Below are positions 8,243 to 17,054 of a stretch of 49,015 nucleotides of DNA, piece by piece; position 1 is the first letter of the stretch; every line of letters begins with the position of its first letter. A program made the translations under genes and the position numbers. The notes below the pieces were generated by a model. The model was not told the origin of the DNA. It searched no databases and saw only the letters and a program-made list of their open reading frames with translations. Source of the DNA: Halomonas campaniensis (GTDB taxonomy: Bacteria > Pseudomonadota > Gammaproteobacteria > Pseudomonadales > Halomonadaceae). The stretch spans positions 1 to 49,015 of the forward strand of contig NZ_JPUA01000026.1 of NCBI RefSeq assembly GCF_002211105.1, given 5' to 3'.

Positions 8243-9729
8243 TAGCGGCGCCAGAACATCGGCGTCATTAGCACTACCACCGTCAAAATTTCCAGGCGGC
8301 CCATCAACATACCGATACACAGCAGCCATTTTGCCGCCTCGGGTAGCGACGAAAAGTTACCCGCTGGGCCAATAGTATCTCCAAGGCCGGGGCCGACGTT
8401 GGCCACCGCAGTGGCTGCACCAGAAATAGCGGTAACTAAATCCAGCCCAAGTGCCGAAAGGCTAAGGGCCAGTGCCGCAATGGTAATAAAGAAGAAGAAC
8501 GAGAAGGCCACCACGCTTCTGGAGATATCGCTGGTGACCGGCTGCTGATTATAGCGAGTAGTAAACACGCCGTTGGCATGAATGAGATAACGCAGTTGGT
8601 TGAGCAGCATCAGCATGGCAATTTGAAAGCGGAAAATCTTCATGCCACCGCTGGTAGAGCCACTACAGCCGCCCACAAAAGTTAGGTAGAAAAAAGCAGT
8701 CACCGGTAACGCGCCCCATAGCGTGTAGTCGTCAGAGGCGTATCCGGTGGTGGTCACCACTGAAATCACGTTAAAGGTGACGTGGGTAAGCGAAACAAAC
8801 CAATCATCGCCTTGCAGCACCCGCCACCCGCTAAGCACTACTATCGCGACCAGTAACAGCTTTAAAAGTCCGCGTACCTGCTGGTCTTTCCACAGAGCGG
8901 TGCGCGATGTACGAATAAAGCGAATATATAAAACAAACGGCAGCGCCCCGCTTAGCATAAAAAAGCTGCCCATCCACAGTAGCCATGGCTGCTCGGCGTA
9001 AGCCCCAAATGAAGCATCCGAGTTGGCAAAACCACCGGTAGCCAGGGACGTCATGCCGTGCACAACAGCATCAAGCGGTAACATGCCTCCCGCCCAATAA
9101 CTCACCATGGCCGCAAGCGTTAGGGCTACATAAATGCTTAGCGTCGCTTTGGCAATGCCGCCTGTGCGGGGCATGACTTTGTCCGACCAGTCGGAAGACT
9201 CGGTATGAAATAGCCGCATACCGCCCACTTTCAGAAACGGCAGAATGGCAATGCCCATAACGATGATGCCGATGCCGCCCATCCACTGCATTAAGCCGCG
9301 CCATAGCTTCAATCCGTCGGAGAAATGCTCAATCCCCACCATCACCGTCGAGCCGGTGGTGGTGATGGCAGAGACGGATTCAAAGACGGCATTAGTCACG
9401 CTGAGCTGGGGCGCGCCTAAAATCAACGGTAGGCTCGCAAAGCCAGTAATGCTTGCCCAACTGGCCGCTGTAAGCACAAACATTTGCCAGGGCTTTAGCT
9501 CCAGAGACACTTTGCGCGTGAGTAGCCAAGTGGCTAGGGTAGCACTAAGAACAATCAGAATAGACACGCCAAAAGCAGGGGCGTCTGGGTCATTCTCTAC
9601 CAGCAATACGATCCAGGGAATCGCCATGAACATGGCAAGCACTAACCACAATACTGCCATGATTTTAAATATTTGCGCCCAGTTACGGTAAGCGTCTCGG
9701 TAGTACAGGCCGCTGGGAAAAATGGTCAT
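8242..9729 (-). CDS. trkH: TrkH/TrkI family potassium transporter membrane subunit
   Basis: The 495-residue polytopic membrane protein is the usual size for TrkH (about 483). All four pore-loop filters of the Trk/Ktr/HKT family are visible in order: TTTGSTVM, ATGGFANS, TTTGYASD and NVGPGLGD, plus the family signature VGGCSGSTSGGMKIFR. It forms the K+-conducting subunit of the constitutive Trk system and would pair with TrkA, whose start lies at 78-1. The gene stands alone on the minus strand between kdpE and the mal terminator. Halomonas elongata is known to have both TrkH and TrkI. Sequence alone does not tell which of the two this is. Confidence 0.93.
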   Translation of the reverse strand: MTIFPSGLYYRDAYRNWAQIFKIMAVLWLVLAMFMAIPWIVLLVENDPDAPAFGVSILIVLSATLATWLLTRKVSLELKPWQMFVLTAASWASITGFASLPLILGAPQLSVTNAVFESVSAITTTGSTVMVGIEHFSDGLKLWRGLMQWMGGIGIIVMGIAILPFLKVGGMRLFHTESSDWSDKVMPRTGGIAKATLSIYVALTLAAMVSYWAGGMLPLDAVVHGMTSLATGGFANSDASFGAYAEQPWLLWMGSFFMLSGALPFVLYIRFIRTSRTALWKDQQVRGLLKLLLVAIVVLSGWRVLQGDDWFVSLTHVTFNVISVVTTTGYASDDYTLWGALPVTAFFYLTFVGGCSGSTSGGMKIFRFQIAMLMLLNQLRYLIHANGVFTTRYNQQPVTSDISRSVVAFSFFFFITIAALALSLSALGLDLVTAISGAATAVANVGPGLGDTIGPAGNFSSLPEAAKWLLCIGMLMGRLEILTVVVLMTPMFWRR

Positions 9730-9826
9730 ATTGCCGCTCTTAATTTGCCCTAGTGTTCAGCGTGGTATCTCACCATGGCAATTACTAAAAGTCTGTAAAA
9801 TTCTCCTAAAAAAATGACGTTGGTCT

Positions 9827-9853
9827 AAAAAAACCGGCCCCAAAGGAGCCGGT
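9827..9853 (-). terminator. Rho-independent terminator of malEFG
   Basis: Read on the minus strand, ACCGGCTCC-TTT-GGGGCCGGT forms a 9-bp stem (one G-T pair) with a 3-base loop, ending in a run of seven T. It sits about 50 bp after the malG stop, in the right orientation to end malEFG transcription before trkH. Confidence 0.88.
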
Positions 9854-9903
9854 CGTCAGCATGCCGTTCAAGCGAGAGTAGCGGTGTTGTCAATGGCCTA
9901 AAA

Positions 9904-10794
9904 TTAACCTTTAACGCCCCCGGCGGTTAACCCGCCAATAATCCAGCGCTGGCAGATCAGGAAGGCCACAGTGATTGGCAGCCCCGAGAGCACGGCAGCA
10001 GCGGCGAAGTCGCCCCAGCGCTGATTGTGGTCGGCCAGGTATTGCTGGGCGCCCACCGCGAGGGTGAGCTTATGCTCATCCACTAGCAGCACCGATGCCA
10101 TGGGGTACTCCATGATGCTCATCACAAACGCCAGGATGAACACCACCATCAGAATCGGTACCGACAGCGGCAGCAGGATGTAGCGAAACGCCTGCCAGGT
10201 GCTTGCCCCGTCCACCATGGCAGCTTCTTCGAGCGACCCGTCGATGGATTCGAAGTAGCCCTTGATCGTCCATATATGCAGCGCTACCGCGCCGAGCGAG
10301 GCGACAATCAGCGCGCCATGGGTGTTGATCCCCAGCCAGCCGACGAACTGACCCAGCCGGTCGAACAGTGCGTAGAGCGCCACCAGCGAGAGCACGGCGG
10401 GGAACATCTGGAAAATCAGCATGCCTTTCAACAGCGGCTCCTTGCCCTTAAAGCGCATACGGGCAAAGGCGTAGGCGCTGGTGGTTGCTAACATAAGAAT
10501 TAATACCGATGACACGACTGCTACTTTGATGGAGTTCCACAGCCACAGCAGTACCGGAAAGGGGGGCTGGACGATGCTACCGTCCGGGCGCTCCCAGGGA
10601 ATACCCAGCGCCAGTGACCAGTGCTCCAACGAGAAGCGCTCGGGGATCAAGCTCCCCGAGGCAAAGTTTCCCTCACGAAACGAGATTGAAATTACCAACA
10701 GCAGCGGAAACACGATCAGTGAAACAAAGCCGATCAGCGCCATATGGGCGCCCCATCGCCGTGCGCGAATGGAGCGGGGTTGAACCATCGCCAT
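9904..10794 (-). CDS. malG: MalG, maltose/maltodextrin ABC transporter permease
   Basis: The 296-residue permease equals E. coli MalG in length and shares long identical stretches, such as [20 protein letters not shown] and the C-terminal [10 protein letters not shown]. Six membrane helices are expected. The cytoplasmic EAA loop that contacts MalK is [20 protein letters not shown] (roughly residues 189-208). It imports maltose and maltodextrins with MalF and MalE. The start ATG at 10794 has GGAGG six bases upstream. malF ends about 10 bp upstream. No malK ATPase is adjacent, so the ATPase must come from elsewhere. Confidence 0.96.
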   Translation of the reverse strand: MAMVQPRSIRARRWGAHMALIGFVSLIVFPLLLVISISFREGNFASGSLIPERFSLEHWSLALGIPWERPDGSIVQPPFPVLLWLWNSIKVAVVSSVLILMLATTSAYAFARMRFKGKEPLLKGMLIFQMFPAVLSLVALYALFDRLGQFVGWLGINTHGALIVASLGAVALHIWTIKGYFESIDGSLEEAAMVDGASTWQAFRYILLPLSVPILMVVFILAFVMSIMEYPMASVLLVDEHKLTLAVGAQQYLADHNQRWGDFAAAAVLSGLPITVAFLICQRWIIGGLTAGGVKG

Positions 10795-10804
10795 CGTAAA
10801 CCTC

Positions 10805-12376
10805 CTAAACTTTAACCTTGGAAAGCCGCAAATTCACCACCGACATGCCCACCACCAGCAGGAAGATCAGCGTAGCAATGGCTGCCGCCAGACCGAAGTT
10901 CTGGCCGGCATCCTGGAAGGCGATGCGGTAGGTATAGCTCACCAGCAGGTCGGTGGTGCCCGCGGGCGTGCTGGCACCCAGAATGTCCGGGCTGCCCCCG
11001 GTGAGCAGCGCAATCAGTACGAAGTTATTGAAGTTGAATGCAAAGGCGGCGATTAACAGCGGCGTGAGTGGCTTGATGATCAGCGGCAGAGTGATCTTCA
11101 TCAGGTTGGTGATCGGCCCGCCGCCGTCTACCGCCGAGGCCTCGTAAAGATCGCCGGGGATCGACTGAATCAGCCCCATGCACAGCAACAGCATGTAGGG
11201 GTAGCCCAGCCAGGTATTGACGATCAGCAGCATGGTTCGGGCTAGCCAGGGGTCGGTAAACCACTCCGGCGAAATGCCGAACAGTGCCTCCAGAATCATG
11301 TTCACCTCACCAAAATGCTGATTGAACATGCCTTTGAAAATCAGAATCGAAATAAACGCTGGAACCGCGTAGGGCAGTATCAGCAGCGTCCGATAGACCG
11401 CCTTGCCCTTGAGCTGATCCCACTGCAGCAGCGAGGCGAGGACGAACCCCACGGCCAGCGTGAACAGTACGGTGAGCCCGGCAAACACGAAGGTCCAGAC
11501 AAATATCTGCATAAACGGCCCGCGTATATCCGGGTCGGTGAAGATCTTGCTGTAGTTGGTGAAGCCCACGTTCACCGGCCACCCAGGGGTGATGCGTTCG
11601 CCGTTCTCGGTGACGAAAAAGCCGATATCGTTATCCGGCGTCAGCACCTGACCCTCCTGCTGATCATAAAGGCTGCCGTTGTCACGAATCTCATAGCGGT
11701 CGATCATTGGCGCGAACTGGCGCAGGCCCGCCATGCGTAGCTCGGTGCCCCCGGGCGTTTGCAGGCGCAGCGCCTGGAGGGCGTCGCGGGCCTGGATAGC
11801 TGCGCGCATGGGAAGCGGCTCACCTTCGGGCGGGCCGTCTACGGCTTGGGTTGGAGCGCGACGGACTTCGCTGTTAGTTAGGTTGATCGCGGCGGATAGT
11901 AGCCGGTCGTTGTCGCCCGCAGGAGCGTCGCTTTCCAGGTAGAGGCGCACCAGCTCGTCCTGCTGGTAAAGCGAATAGGAAAAGGCTGCGCCCTCTGCTT
12001 GGTAGCTTTGGGCGGTGAGCTGAGCGCGCACGCGCTCCTGGCTGAGCAGGTTGTCCGAGCTGTAGTTACTGAAGCTAATGCCGACGGTATACACCAGCGG
12101 GAACATAACGAAAACGCCAAGCCCGGCCACTGCCGGGAAAATATACCGGTGGCTCATCAGCGAACGTCGACTGAATACCACGCCCAGCGACGTGCCAAGC
12201 ACTAAAAATAGCAGCGCAAACACCCATTGGCCGTGCAGATAAAAAGCCATCACCAGCCAAAGTAGGGCCAGTACCATCAGCCCGATCACGCTGCGCATTG
12301 CCCAGCGGGAATAGCGTTCGGCCACATGGCGGGAGCGGTGGCGGGGCAAACCCCGCGAAGCATTCGTGGTAAACAT
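10805..12376 (-). CDS. malF: MalF, maltose/maltodextrin ABC transporter permease
   Basis: The 523-residue protein matches E. coli MalF (514) in size and layout. It has three N-terminal membrane helices, the large periplasmic P2 loop (roughly residues 110-290) that touches MalE, then the conserved transport core. The EAA motif is [20 protein letters not shown] near residue 420. The start is ATG 12376, with AGGA about nine bases upstream. It lies between malE and malG in the same direction. With MalG it forms the membrane channel for maltose and maltodextrins. Confidence 0.96.
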   Translation of the reverse strand: MFTTNASRGLPRHRSRHVAERYSRWAMRSVIGLMVLALLWLVMAFYLHGQWVFALLFLVLGTSLGVVFSRRSLMSHRYIFPAVAGLGVFVMFPLVYTVGISFSNYSSDNLLSQERVRAQLTAQSYQAEGAAFSYSLYQQDELVRLYLESDAPAGDNDRLLSAAINLTNSEVRRAPTQAVDGPPEGEPLPMRAAIQARDALQALRLQTPGGTELRMAGLRQFAPMIDRYEIRDNGSLYDQQEGQVLTPDNDIGFFVTENGERITPGWPVNVGFTNYSKIFTDPDIRGPFMQIFVWTFVFAGLTVLFTLAVGFVLASLLQWDQLKGKAVYRTLLILPYAVPAFISILIFKGMFNQHFGEVNMILEALFGISPEWFTDPWLARTMLLIVNTWLGYPYMLLLCMGLIQSIPGDLYEASAVDGGGPITNLMKITLPLIIKPLTPLLIAAFAFNFNNFVLIALLTGGSPDILGASTPAGTTDLLVSYTYRIAFQDAGQNFGLAAAIATLIFLLVVGMSVVNLRLSKVKV

Positions 12377-12450
12377 TAAAGATGTCCTGCGAAACTGCCC
12401 GGCCTTGCCAGCGGTGTGCCATGGCAGGGCAGTGAAGGAAAGGCGAGTGG

Positions 12451-13638
12451 CTACTGGCGCATACGCCGCGCGGCGGCATCCAGTGCTTCCTGGGGGGACT
12501 GACGCCCGCTGCCGATGTTTTGCAACGCGGGTTCCATGGCTGCCCAGAAGGCGCCCATTTCAGGAATGTTCGGCATTGGCATACCGACTTCAGCGTTCTC
12601 GAGGGTAGCCGCGATGTTGGGGTTGTCGGCAAGCTCGGCCTGATAGTCGATGTGGGCCACGGCCCCCAGCGACCCATCGCTGTTGAAGGTGCGCATACCC
12701 TCCTTGCTGAGCAGGTAGTTTTCCAGGAACTCGACGGCCAGGAAGTCGTTGGGCGACGCTGAGTTGATCATTGCCGTCATAACGCCAAACATGGGCTTGG
12801 CACGTTCGTCGCCGACCTTGGGCAGCAGGGCGACGCCGTAATCAATGTCGCTGCGCTCAAGGTTCGGCCAGGCCCAGGGGCCGCTAATCATGGTCGCCAC
12901 TTCGCCCTTGTTAAAGCGGTTATCCATGATGCTGTAGTCGGTTCCCCGCGGCACCACGTCGCTTTCGATCAGCTCGACCAGCAACTCAGCACCCTGTACG
13001 GCGCCTTCGTTGTTAACGCCAATATCGGTAACGTCGTAGCCTGCGTCAGTTTGTTTAAACGGGTAGCCACCGTTAGCGGCTAGCAGCGTCCAGCCGTAGT
13101 AGGGCTCGCTGTAGTCGAACAGGATGGCTTTTTTACCCTCTCGGGAAAGCGTCTCGTCCAGCTGCATTAGCTCGGCAAAGCTCTCCGGTGGCGTGTCCAC
13201 CAGGGCTTTGTTGTAAATGAGGCCGAGTGACTCCACTGAAATGGGGTAGCCATAGGTTTCGCCATTCCACAGGGCCGCTTCCCAGGAGAAGTCATAAAAA
13301 GACTCACGGAAGCTGTCACTAGGCGCTATCTGTTTTAATAGGCCGCTTTGTGCCCACTCGCCAATCCGGTCGTGTGCCCAGATCACGATATCCGGCCCTT
13401 GGCCACTACCTGCCGCCTGTTGAAAACGGTCTGTCAGGTTATCCGGAAAGACCACCTCAACTTCGATGCCCGTCTCTTCAAGAAACTGATCGGCCAGCAG
13501 CTGAATGCCTTCCTGGCCCTTGTTGTCGCCCATCCAGATGGTTAAGCGGTCATCTTCGAACGCGAAGGCTGGCAGGGTAGCGCTGGCAGCCAGAGTGGCT
13601 GTCAGTAGCGGTCTGATAAAGTAGCGTAGCGTTGCCAT
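12451..13638 (-). CDS. malE: MalE, periplasmic maltose/maltodextrin-binding protein
   Basis: The 395-residue protein (E. coli MalE 396) has a signal peptide, RPLLTATLAASATLPAFAFE, with cleavage expected near residue 26. Mature-domain signatures of maltose-binding proteins follow: LTIWMGDNKGQEG, PDIVIWAHDRIGEWAQSGLL, YGYPISVESLGLIYNK and MISGPWAWPNL. It captures maltose in the periplasm and delivers it to MalFG. It is first in the operon, with a 74-bp gap before malF. The upstream 291-bp region is shared with the divergent zwf gene and holds HexR-like boxes. Confidence 0.96.
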   Translation of the reverse strand: MATLRYFIRPLLTATLAASATLPAFAFEDDRLTIWMGDNKGQEGIQLLADQFLEETGIEVEVVFPDNLTDRFQQAAGSGQGPDIVIWAHDRIGEWAQSGLLKQIAPSDSFRESFYDFSWEAALWNGETYGYPISVESLGLIYNKALVDTPPESFAELMQLDETLSREGKKAILFDYSEPYYGWTLLAANGGYPFKQTDAGYDVTDIGVNNEGAVQGAELLVELIESDVVPRGTDYSIMDNRFNKGEVATMISGPWAWPNLERSDIDYGVALLPKVGDERAKPMFGVMTAMINSASPNDFLAVEFLENYLLSKEGMRTFNSDGSLGAVAHIDYQAELADNPNIAATLENAEVGMPMPNIPEMGAFWAAMEPALQNIGSGRQSPQEALDAAARRMRQ

Positions 13639-13829
13639 CGAGTAATAACCTCATTGTTGTTGTGGTCATTTATTTATCAACTTCCGCAGAGTGGCCAATT
13701 ATGCGCAAGGTCACCTCCTCCTCAGGGGGCGTAGCAGTGGCGTATATCAAGGGCGTAGAGTAAAAGTGGAAGGAGAGGGATTGATATGAAGTGCTGAGTG
13801 CGTCGATAGAGCAGAATCCGCGGTTATTT

Positions 13830-13844
13830 TGTAGTAAAATTACA
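13830..13844. promoter_or_regulatory. HexR operator upstream of zwf (strong match)
   Basis: TGTAGTAAAATTACA is an inverted repeat that fits the gammaproteobacterial HexR pattern TGTARTWWWAYTACA at every position. It lies 86 bp before the zwf start, in the zwf/malE intergenic region. HexR is an RpiR-family repressor that senses 2-keto-3-deoxy-6-phosphogluconate (KDPG) and controls zwf-pgl-eda and edd-glk in pseudomonads. No hexR gene lies in this window. Confidence 0.75.
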
Positions 13845-13884
13845 CGAATTATTGCGTACAATACCCGTATTACGGTAAATTTTA

Positions 13885-13899
13885 GGTAATCTAACTACA
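13885..13899. promoter_or_regulatory. Second, weaker HexR-like box upstream of zwf
   Basis: The complement of 13885-13899 reads TGTAGTTAGATTACC, which fits the HexR pattern at 13 of 15 positions. It lies between the strong box and the zwf start, where a bound repressor would block transcription. It may be a secondary site or chance. Confidence 0.4.
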
Positions 13900-13929
13900 T
13901 TAGATGCCTAATTATAAACAGGAGTGACG

Positions 13930-15435
13930 ATGAGCCAGTCCACTGCTTCCCAAGGTGCACCGCTGGGCGATCCGAATAACGCTATTGATTTAGCGCTGTT
14001 TGGGGCGCTGGGTGATCTTGCCATGCGCAAGCTATTTCCTGCCTTATACCATCTTGATCGCGAAGGCTTGATGCCTGAAAGCACGCGCATTATGGGGCTG
14101 GCTCGCCATGAGCATGACGCTGCATCGTTCCGGAAAATGGTTAACGACGCGCTGCAGAAACGGTTGAAAAGCAGCGAGCAGGATAAGCAGAGCCTCGAGC
14201 GCTTTCTCGCCCGCCTAGATTATTTAAAACTCGATTTTTCCAGCGTTGAAGGTTACGACGCCATTCGCCAGTGGCGAAAGGGCTCACCGCGCCCAATGGT
14301 GGTCTATCTCTCCGTTGGTGCGCCTATTTATGGCGATATCTGCCGTCACCTGCAGGCCAGTAAAAGCCTGGACGATGAGTCCCGTGTGGTGGTTGAGAAA
14401 CCCATCGGCTACGACCTGCACTCATCCATTGAAATTAACGACGCCATTGGTCAAGTATTTCCCGAATCGCGGATTTACCGTATTGACCACTATTTAGGTA
14501 AAGAGACCGTACAGAACCTGATTGCGCTGCGTTTTGCCAACCCGCTGTTTGGTACCCAGTGGAACCAGAACAATATCTCCCATGTGGAAATTACCGTTGC
14601 CGAAAAAGTGGGCATCGAAGGGCGCTGGGGTTATTTCGACCAGGCGGGTCAACTGCGAGACATGGTGCAAAACCACTTGCTGCAGCTGCTGTGCTTAATC
14701 GCCATGGATCCGCCCTCTAACTTGGATGCCGACGCCATTCGCGATGAGAAGGTGAAGGTGCTTAAAGCGCTCAAGCCGTTTGTGGGCGAGGCGCTTGGCC
14801 GTGATGTGGTTCGCGGCCAATATATCGCCGGCACCAGCGATGGCCAGTCGGTGCCGGGTTACCTGGAAGAAGAGGGCGCCAATACCCAGAGCCAGACCGA
14901 AACCTTTGTGGCCATGAAAACCGAAGTGGCTAACTGGCGCTGGGCAGGCGTGCCGTTCTATCTGCGCACCGGTAAACGCATGCCGGAGAAGCTCTCGCAG
15001 ATCGTCATTCACTTCCGTCAGCAGCCCCACTATATCTTCGACCCGGATCAGCGCGGCATCGCCTCTAATAAGTTGATTATTCGCCTGCAGCCGGAAGAGG
15101 GTATTGCCCTGCAAGTATTGACCAAAGATAGCGGTTTGGATAAAGGCATGCGTCTGCGCCCGGGGCCGCTGCATTTGGACTTCAACAGCGCATTTCCCAA
15201 ATCGCGGATACCCGATGCTTACGAGCGCCTGCTGCTCGAAGTCATGAAAGGTCAGCAGTACCTGTTCGTGCGTCGCGATGAAATTGAACACGCCTGGCGC
15301 TGGTGCGACCAGCTCATTGATGGCTGGAAAAAACGCGACACGCCGCCGCGTCGTTATCCAGCAGGCTCTTGGGGGCCGGTCGCTTCTATTGCCATGATTA
15401 CTCAGGATGGACGCAGCTGGTACGAGGATTATTAA
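13930..15435 (+). CDS. zwf: Glucose-6-phosphate dehydrogenase
   Basis: The 501-residue enzyme starts at ATG 13930, with AGGAG at 13920-13924. A GTG two codons upstream overlaps that ribosome site and is less likely. It oxidises glucose-6-phosphate to 6-phosphogluconolactone with NADP or NAD. Seen are the dinucleotide loop [17 protein letters not shown] and the active-site motif RIDHYLGKE (about 184-192). The family usually has S or T where this protein has L in GALGDL, a mild variation near the cofactor loop. It leads zwf-pgl-eda, with pgl starting 2 bp after its stop. Regulation by HexR is predicted from the upstream boxes. Confidence 0.97.
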   Translation: MSQSTASQGAPLGDPNNAIDLALFGALGDLAMRKLFPALYHLDREGLMPESTRIMGLARHEHDAASFRKMVNDALQKRLKSSEQDKQSLERFLARLDYLKLDFSSVEGYDAIRQWRKGSPRPMVVYLSVGAPIYGDICRHLQASKSLDDESRVVVEKPIGYDLHSSIEINDAIGQVFPESRIYRIDHYLGKETVQNLIALRFANPLFGTQWNQNNISHVEITVAEKVGIEGRWGYFDQAGQLRDMVQNHLLQLLCLIAMDPPSNLDADAIRDEKVKVLKALKPFVGEALGRDVVRGQYIAGTSDGQSVPGYLEEEGANTQSQTETFVAMKTEVANWRWAGVPFYLRTGKRMPEKLSQIVIHFRQQPHYIFDPDQRGIASNKLIIRLQPEEGIALQVLTKDSGLDKGMRLRPGPLHLDFNSAFPKSRIPDAYERLLLEVMKGQQYLFVRRDEIEHAWRWCDQLIDGWKKRDTPPRRYPAGSWGPVASIAMITQDGRSWYEDY

Positions 15436-15436
15436 T

Positions 15437-16102
15437 ATGAGCCAAGCACGCCAACAGTTGGCCGAGCAGCTTGCCGAAGCTGTGTTTCAAGGGCTGCAAG
15501 AAGATTTAAACCATCAGGAGCGCGTCCTACTGGTCGTTTCTGGTGGCTCTACGCCAGTGCCCTTTTTTAAGGCACTGGCGGCCAAGCCGCTGCCCTGGGA
15601 TCGGGTAGATGTAACGCTGGCCGATGAGCGTTGGGTAGACGAGCAGAGCAGCGATAGCAACGCCAAGTTGGTGCGTGAGCATCTTCTACAGGGCGAAGCA
15701 TCGGCGGCCACTTTTATACCGTTAACTTGCAGCGCGGCTACACCTGAAGAGGGCGTTGATGAAGTTGCCAAGCAAGCGGAATCGCTAGCGTGGCCTGCCA
15801 GCGTGGTGATTCTAGGTATGGGCGGTGATGGTCATACGGCGTCACTATTTCCCGATAGTCCTGAACTGACCCTGGCCCTTGCCACCGAGGAGCTGTTAGT
15901 GGCGGTAAGAACGCCTAGTCAGCCGCAACCCCGGATCACCTTTTCCGCCGATCGCCTGCATCAGGCGCGGCGGCACATTCTACATATTACCGGCGAAGAT
16001 AAACGCGCCGTATTGGCCAAGGCACTCAACGGCGACGACGTTCGTCAACTGCCTATTCGTGCCTTTTTAACCTGCCCGTTGGCAATTTACTGGGCGCCTT
16101 GA
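15437..16102 (+). CDS. pgl: 6-phosphogluconolactonase
   Basis: The 221-residue protein starts at ATG 15437, one base after the zwf stop, with GAGG about ten bases upstream. Family motifs are VSGGSTPVPFFKAL, the VDVTLADERWVDEQSSDSNAKLV segment and the ILGMGGDGHTASLFP loop. All are typical of the SugarP_isomerase/Pgl (DevB) family. It hydrolyses 6-phosphogluconolactone to 6-phosphogluconate, linking Zwf to Edd. Its length is normal for the DevB type (about 230-240). Confidence 0.95.
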   Translation: MSQARQQLAEQLAEAVFQGLQEDLNHQERVLLVVSGGSTPVPFFKALAAKPLPWDRVDVTLADERWVDEQSSDSNAKLVREHLLQGEASAATFIPLTCSAATPEEGVDEVAKQAESLAWPASVVILGMGGDGHTASLFPDSPELTLALATEELLVAVRTPSQPQPRITFSADRLHQARRHILHITGEDKRAVLAKALNGDDVRQLPIRAFLTCPLAIYWAP

Positions 16103-16146
16103 GCGCTAACTGCCTTAGCCAATAATAATTGCTTGGAGACTCACGA

Positions 16147-16809
16147 ATGACTATAGACAAACAGTTACCCTCTACCCGTACCGCCGAGCTGGATAGCATC
16201 TGCTTAAAAGCCGAAGTGATTCCGGTCATCACCATTGAGCGCTTGGAAGATGCGGTACCGTTAGGCCGCGCCCTGGTGGAAGGCGGCTTAACCGTGCTGG
16301 AAGTGACCCTGCGTACCGACTGCGCCCTGGACGCCATCAAGCGAATGAAAGCAGCGCTGCCGGGTGCCAGCATTGGCGTGGGCACCGTGCTAACACCCGC
16401 GCAATATCGCCAAGCCGAGCAGGTGGGCGCTGATTTTGTGGTGACGCCAGGGGCTACTGACGCGCTTTACCGCTACGGCGTGGAAAGCCCGGTGCCGATG
16501 TTGCCAGGTGTATCGACCATTTCTGAACTGATGACCGGCTGGCAGTACGGCTACCGTCGGTTCAAGTTCTTCCCCGCTGAATCCAGTGGCGGCGCTAAAG
16601 CCATCAAAGCGTTTGGTGCGCCGATTCCAGAAGCGCGCTTCTGTCCAACCGGTGGCATTACCGTGGACAACGCCGACTCTTACCTGTCACTGCCGAACGT
16701 GATGTGTGTAGGCGGCTCCTGGTTGACGCCGAAAGCGATGGTCGATGCCGAAGATTGGGACGGCATCCGCGAGCTGGCCCGTCAATCAGCAGAGCGCTTT
16801 CATCACTAA
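16147..16809 (+). CDS. eda: KDPG aldolase (2-dehydro-3-deoxy-phosphogluconate aldolase)
   Basis: The 220-residue class I aldolase starts at ATG 16147, with GGAG about nine bases upstream. The Schiff-base lysine is Lys140 in RRFKFFPAESSGG. Glu52 in VLEVTLRT and the GAGTVL-like segment GVGTVLTP are also present. It splits KDPG into pyruvate and glyceraldehyde-3-phosphate, the last step of the Entner-Doudoroff pathway. It also usually acts on 2-keto-4-hydroxyglutarate. It closes zwf-pgl-eda and is followed by a clear terminator at 16853-16887. Confidence 0.96.
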   Translation: MTIDKQLPSTRTAELDSICLKAEVIPVITIERLEDAVPLGRALVEGGLTVLEVTLRTDCALDAIKRMKAALPGASIGVGTVLTPAQYRQAEQVGADFVVTPGATDALYRYGVESPVPMLPGVSTISELMTGWQYGYRRFKFFPAESSGGAKAIKAFGAPIPEARFCPTGGITVDNADSYLSLPNVMCVGGSWLTPKAMVDAEDWDGIRELARQSAERFHH

Positions 16810-16852
16810 GTAAGCCACTACTGGCTGTACCCATTGAGCAAGAACGGCTATC

Positions 16853-16887
16853 CCTAGCAATGTTTCTAAACATTGCTAGGTTTTTTT
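16853..16887 (+). terminator. Rho-independent terminator of zwf-pgl-eda
   Basis: CCTAGCAATGTTT-CT-AAACATTGCTAGG forms a perfect 13-bp stem with a minimal loop, followed by seven T. It lies 44 bp after the eda stop. Confidence 0.95.
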
Positions 16888-16980
16888 AGGGCAAAATTTT
16901 GCGTTTACCTATCTTGGCCCCTAGCGTAAGACCAAAGGCGTATAACGGAGCATATTCAGCTCAACTAAAATGACGGCTCG

Positions 16981-16995
16981 ATTTGTCTGACATTT
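16981..16995. promoter_or_regulatory. Candidate DgoR-type operator before the sugar symporter
   Basis: ATTTGTCTGACATTT shares the 12-mer TGTCTGACATTT with the perfect palindrome upstream of dgoR (28188-28202). It lies 60 bp before the symporter start, and TTGTCT at 16983-16988 could be a -35 element. This suggests the same GntR-family repressor controls both units. Confidence 0.6.
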
Positions 16996-17054
16996 CGCTC
17001 TACGCGCATACAGTAACGTGTGTGCCACTTATAATGATCATGAGGTGAGTCAAA

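Noticed and set aside
13714..13723. MalT-box-like GAGGAGGAGG (minus strand) upstream of malE
   Set aside because: It is a single 9-of-10 match in low-complexity sequence. MalT needs several spaced boxes and no malT gene is seen.
13670..13861. 63-codon minus-strand frame between malE and zwf
   Set aside because: It has no ribosome site and no family resemblance. It runs through the HexR box and promoter region, so it is very likely a chance frame.
14695..15291. 198-codon minus-strand frame inside zwf
   Set aside because: It is antisense to an intact G6PDH gene and has no independent evidence.
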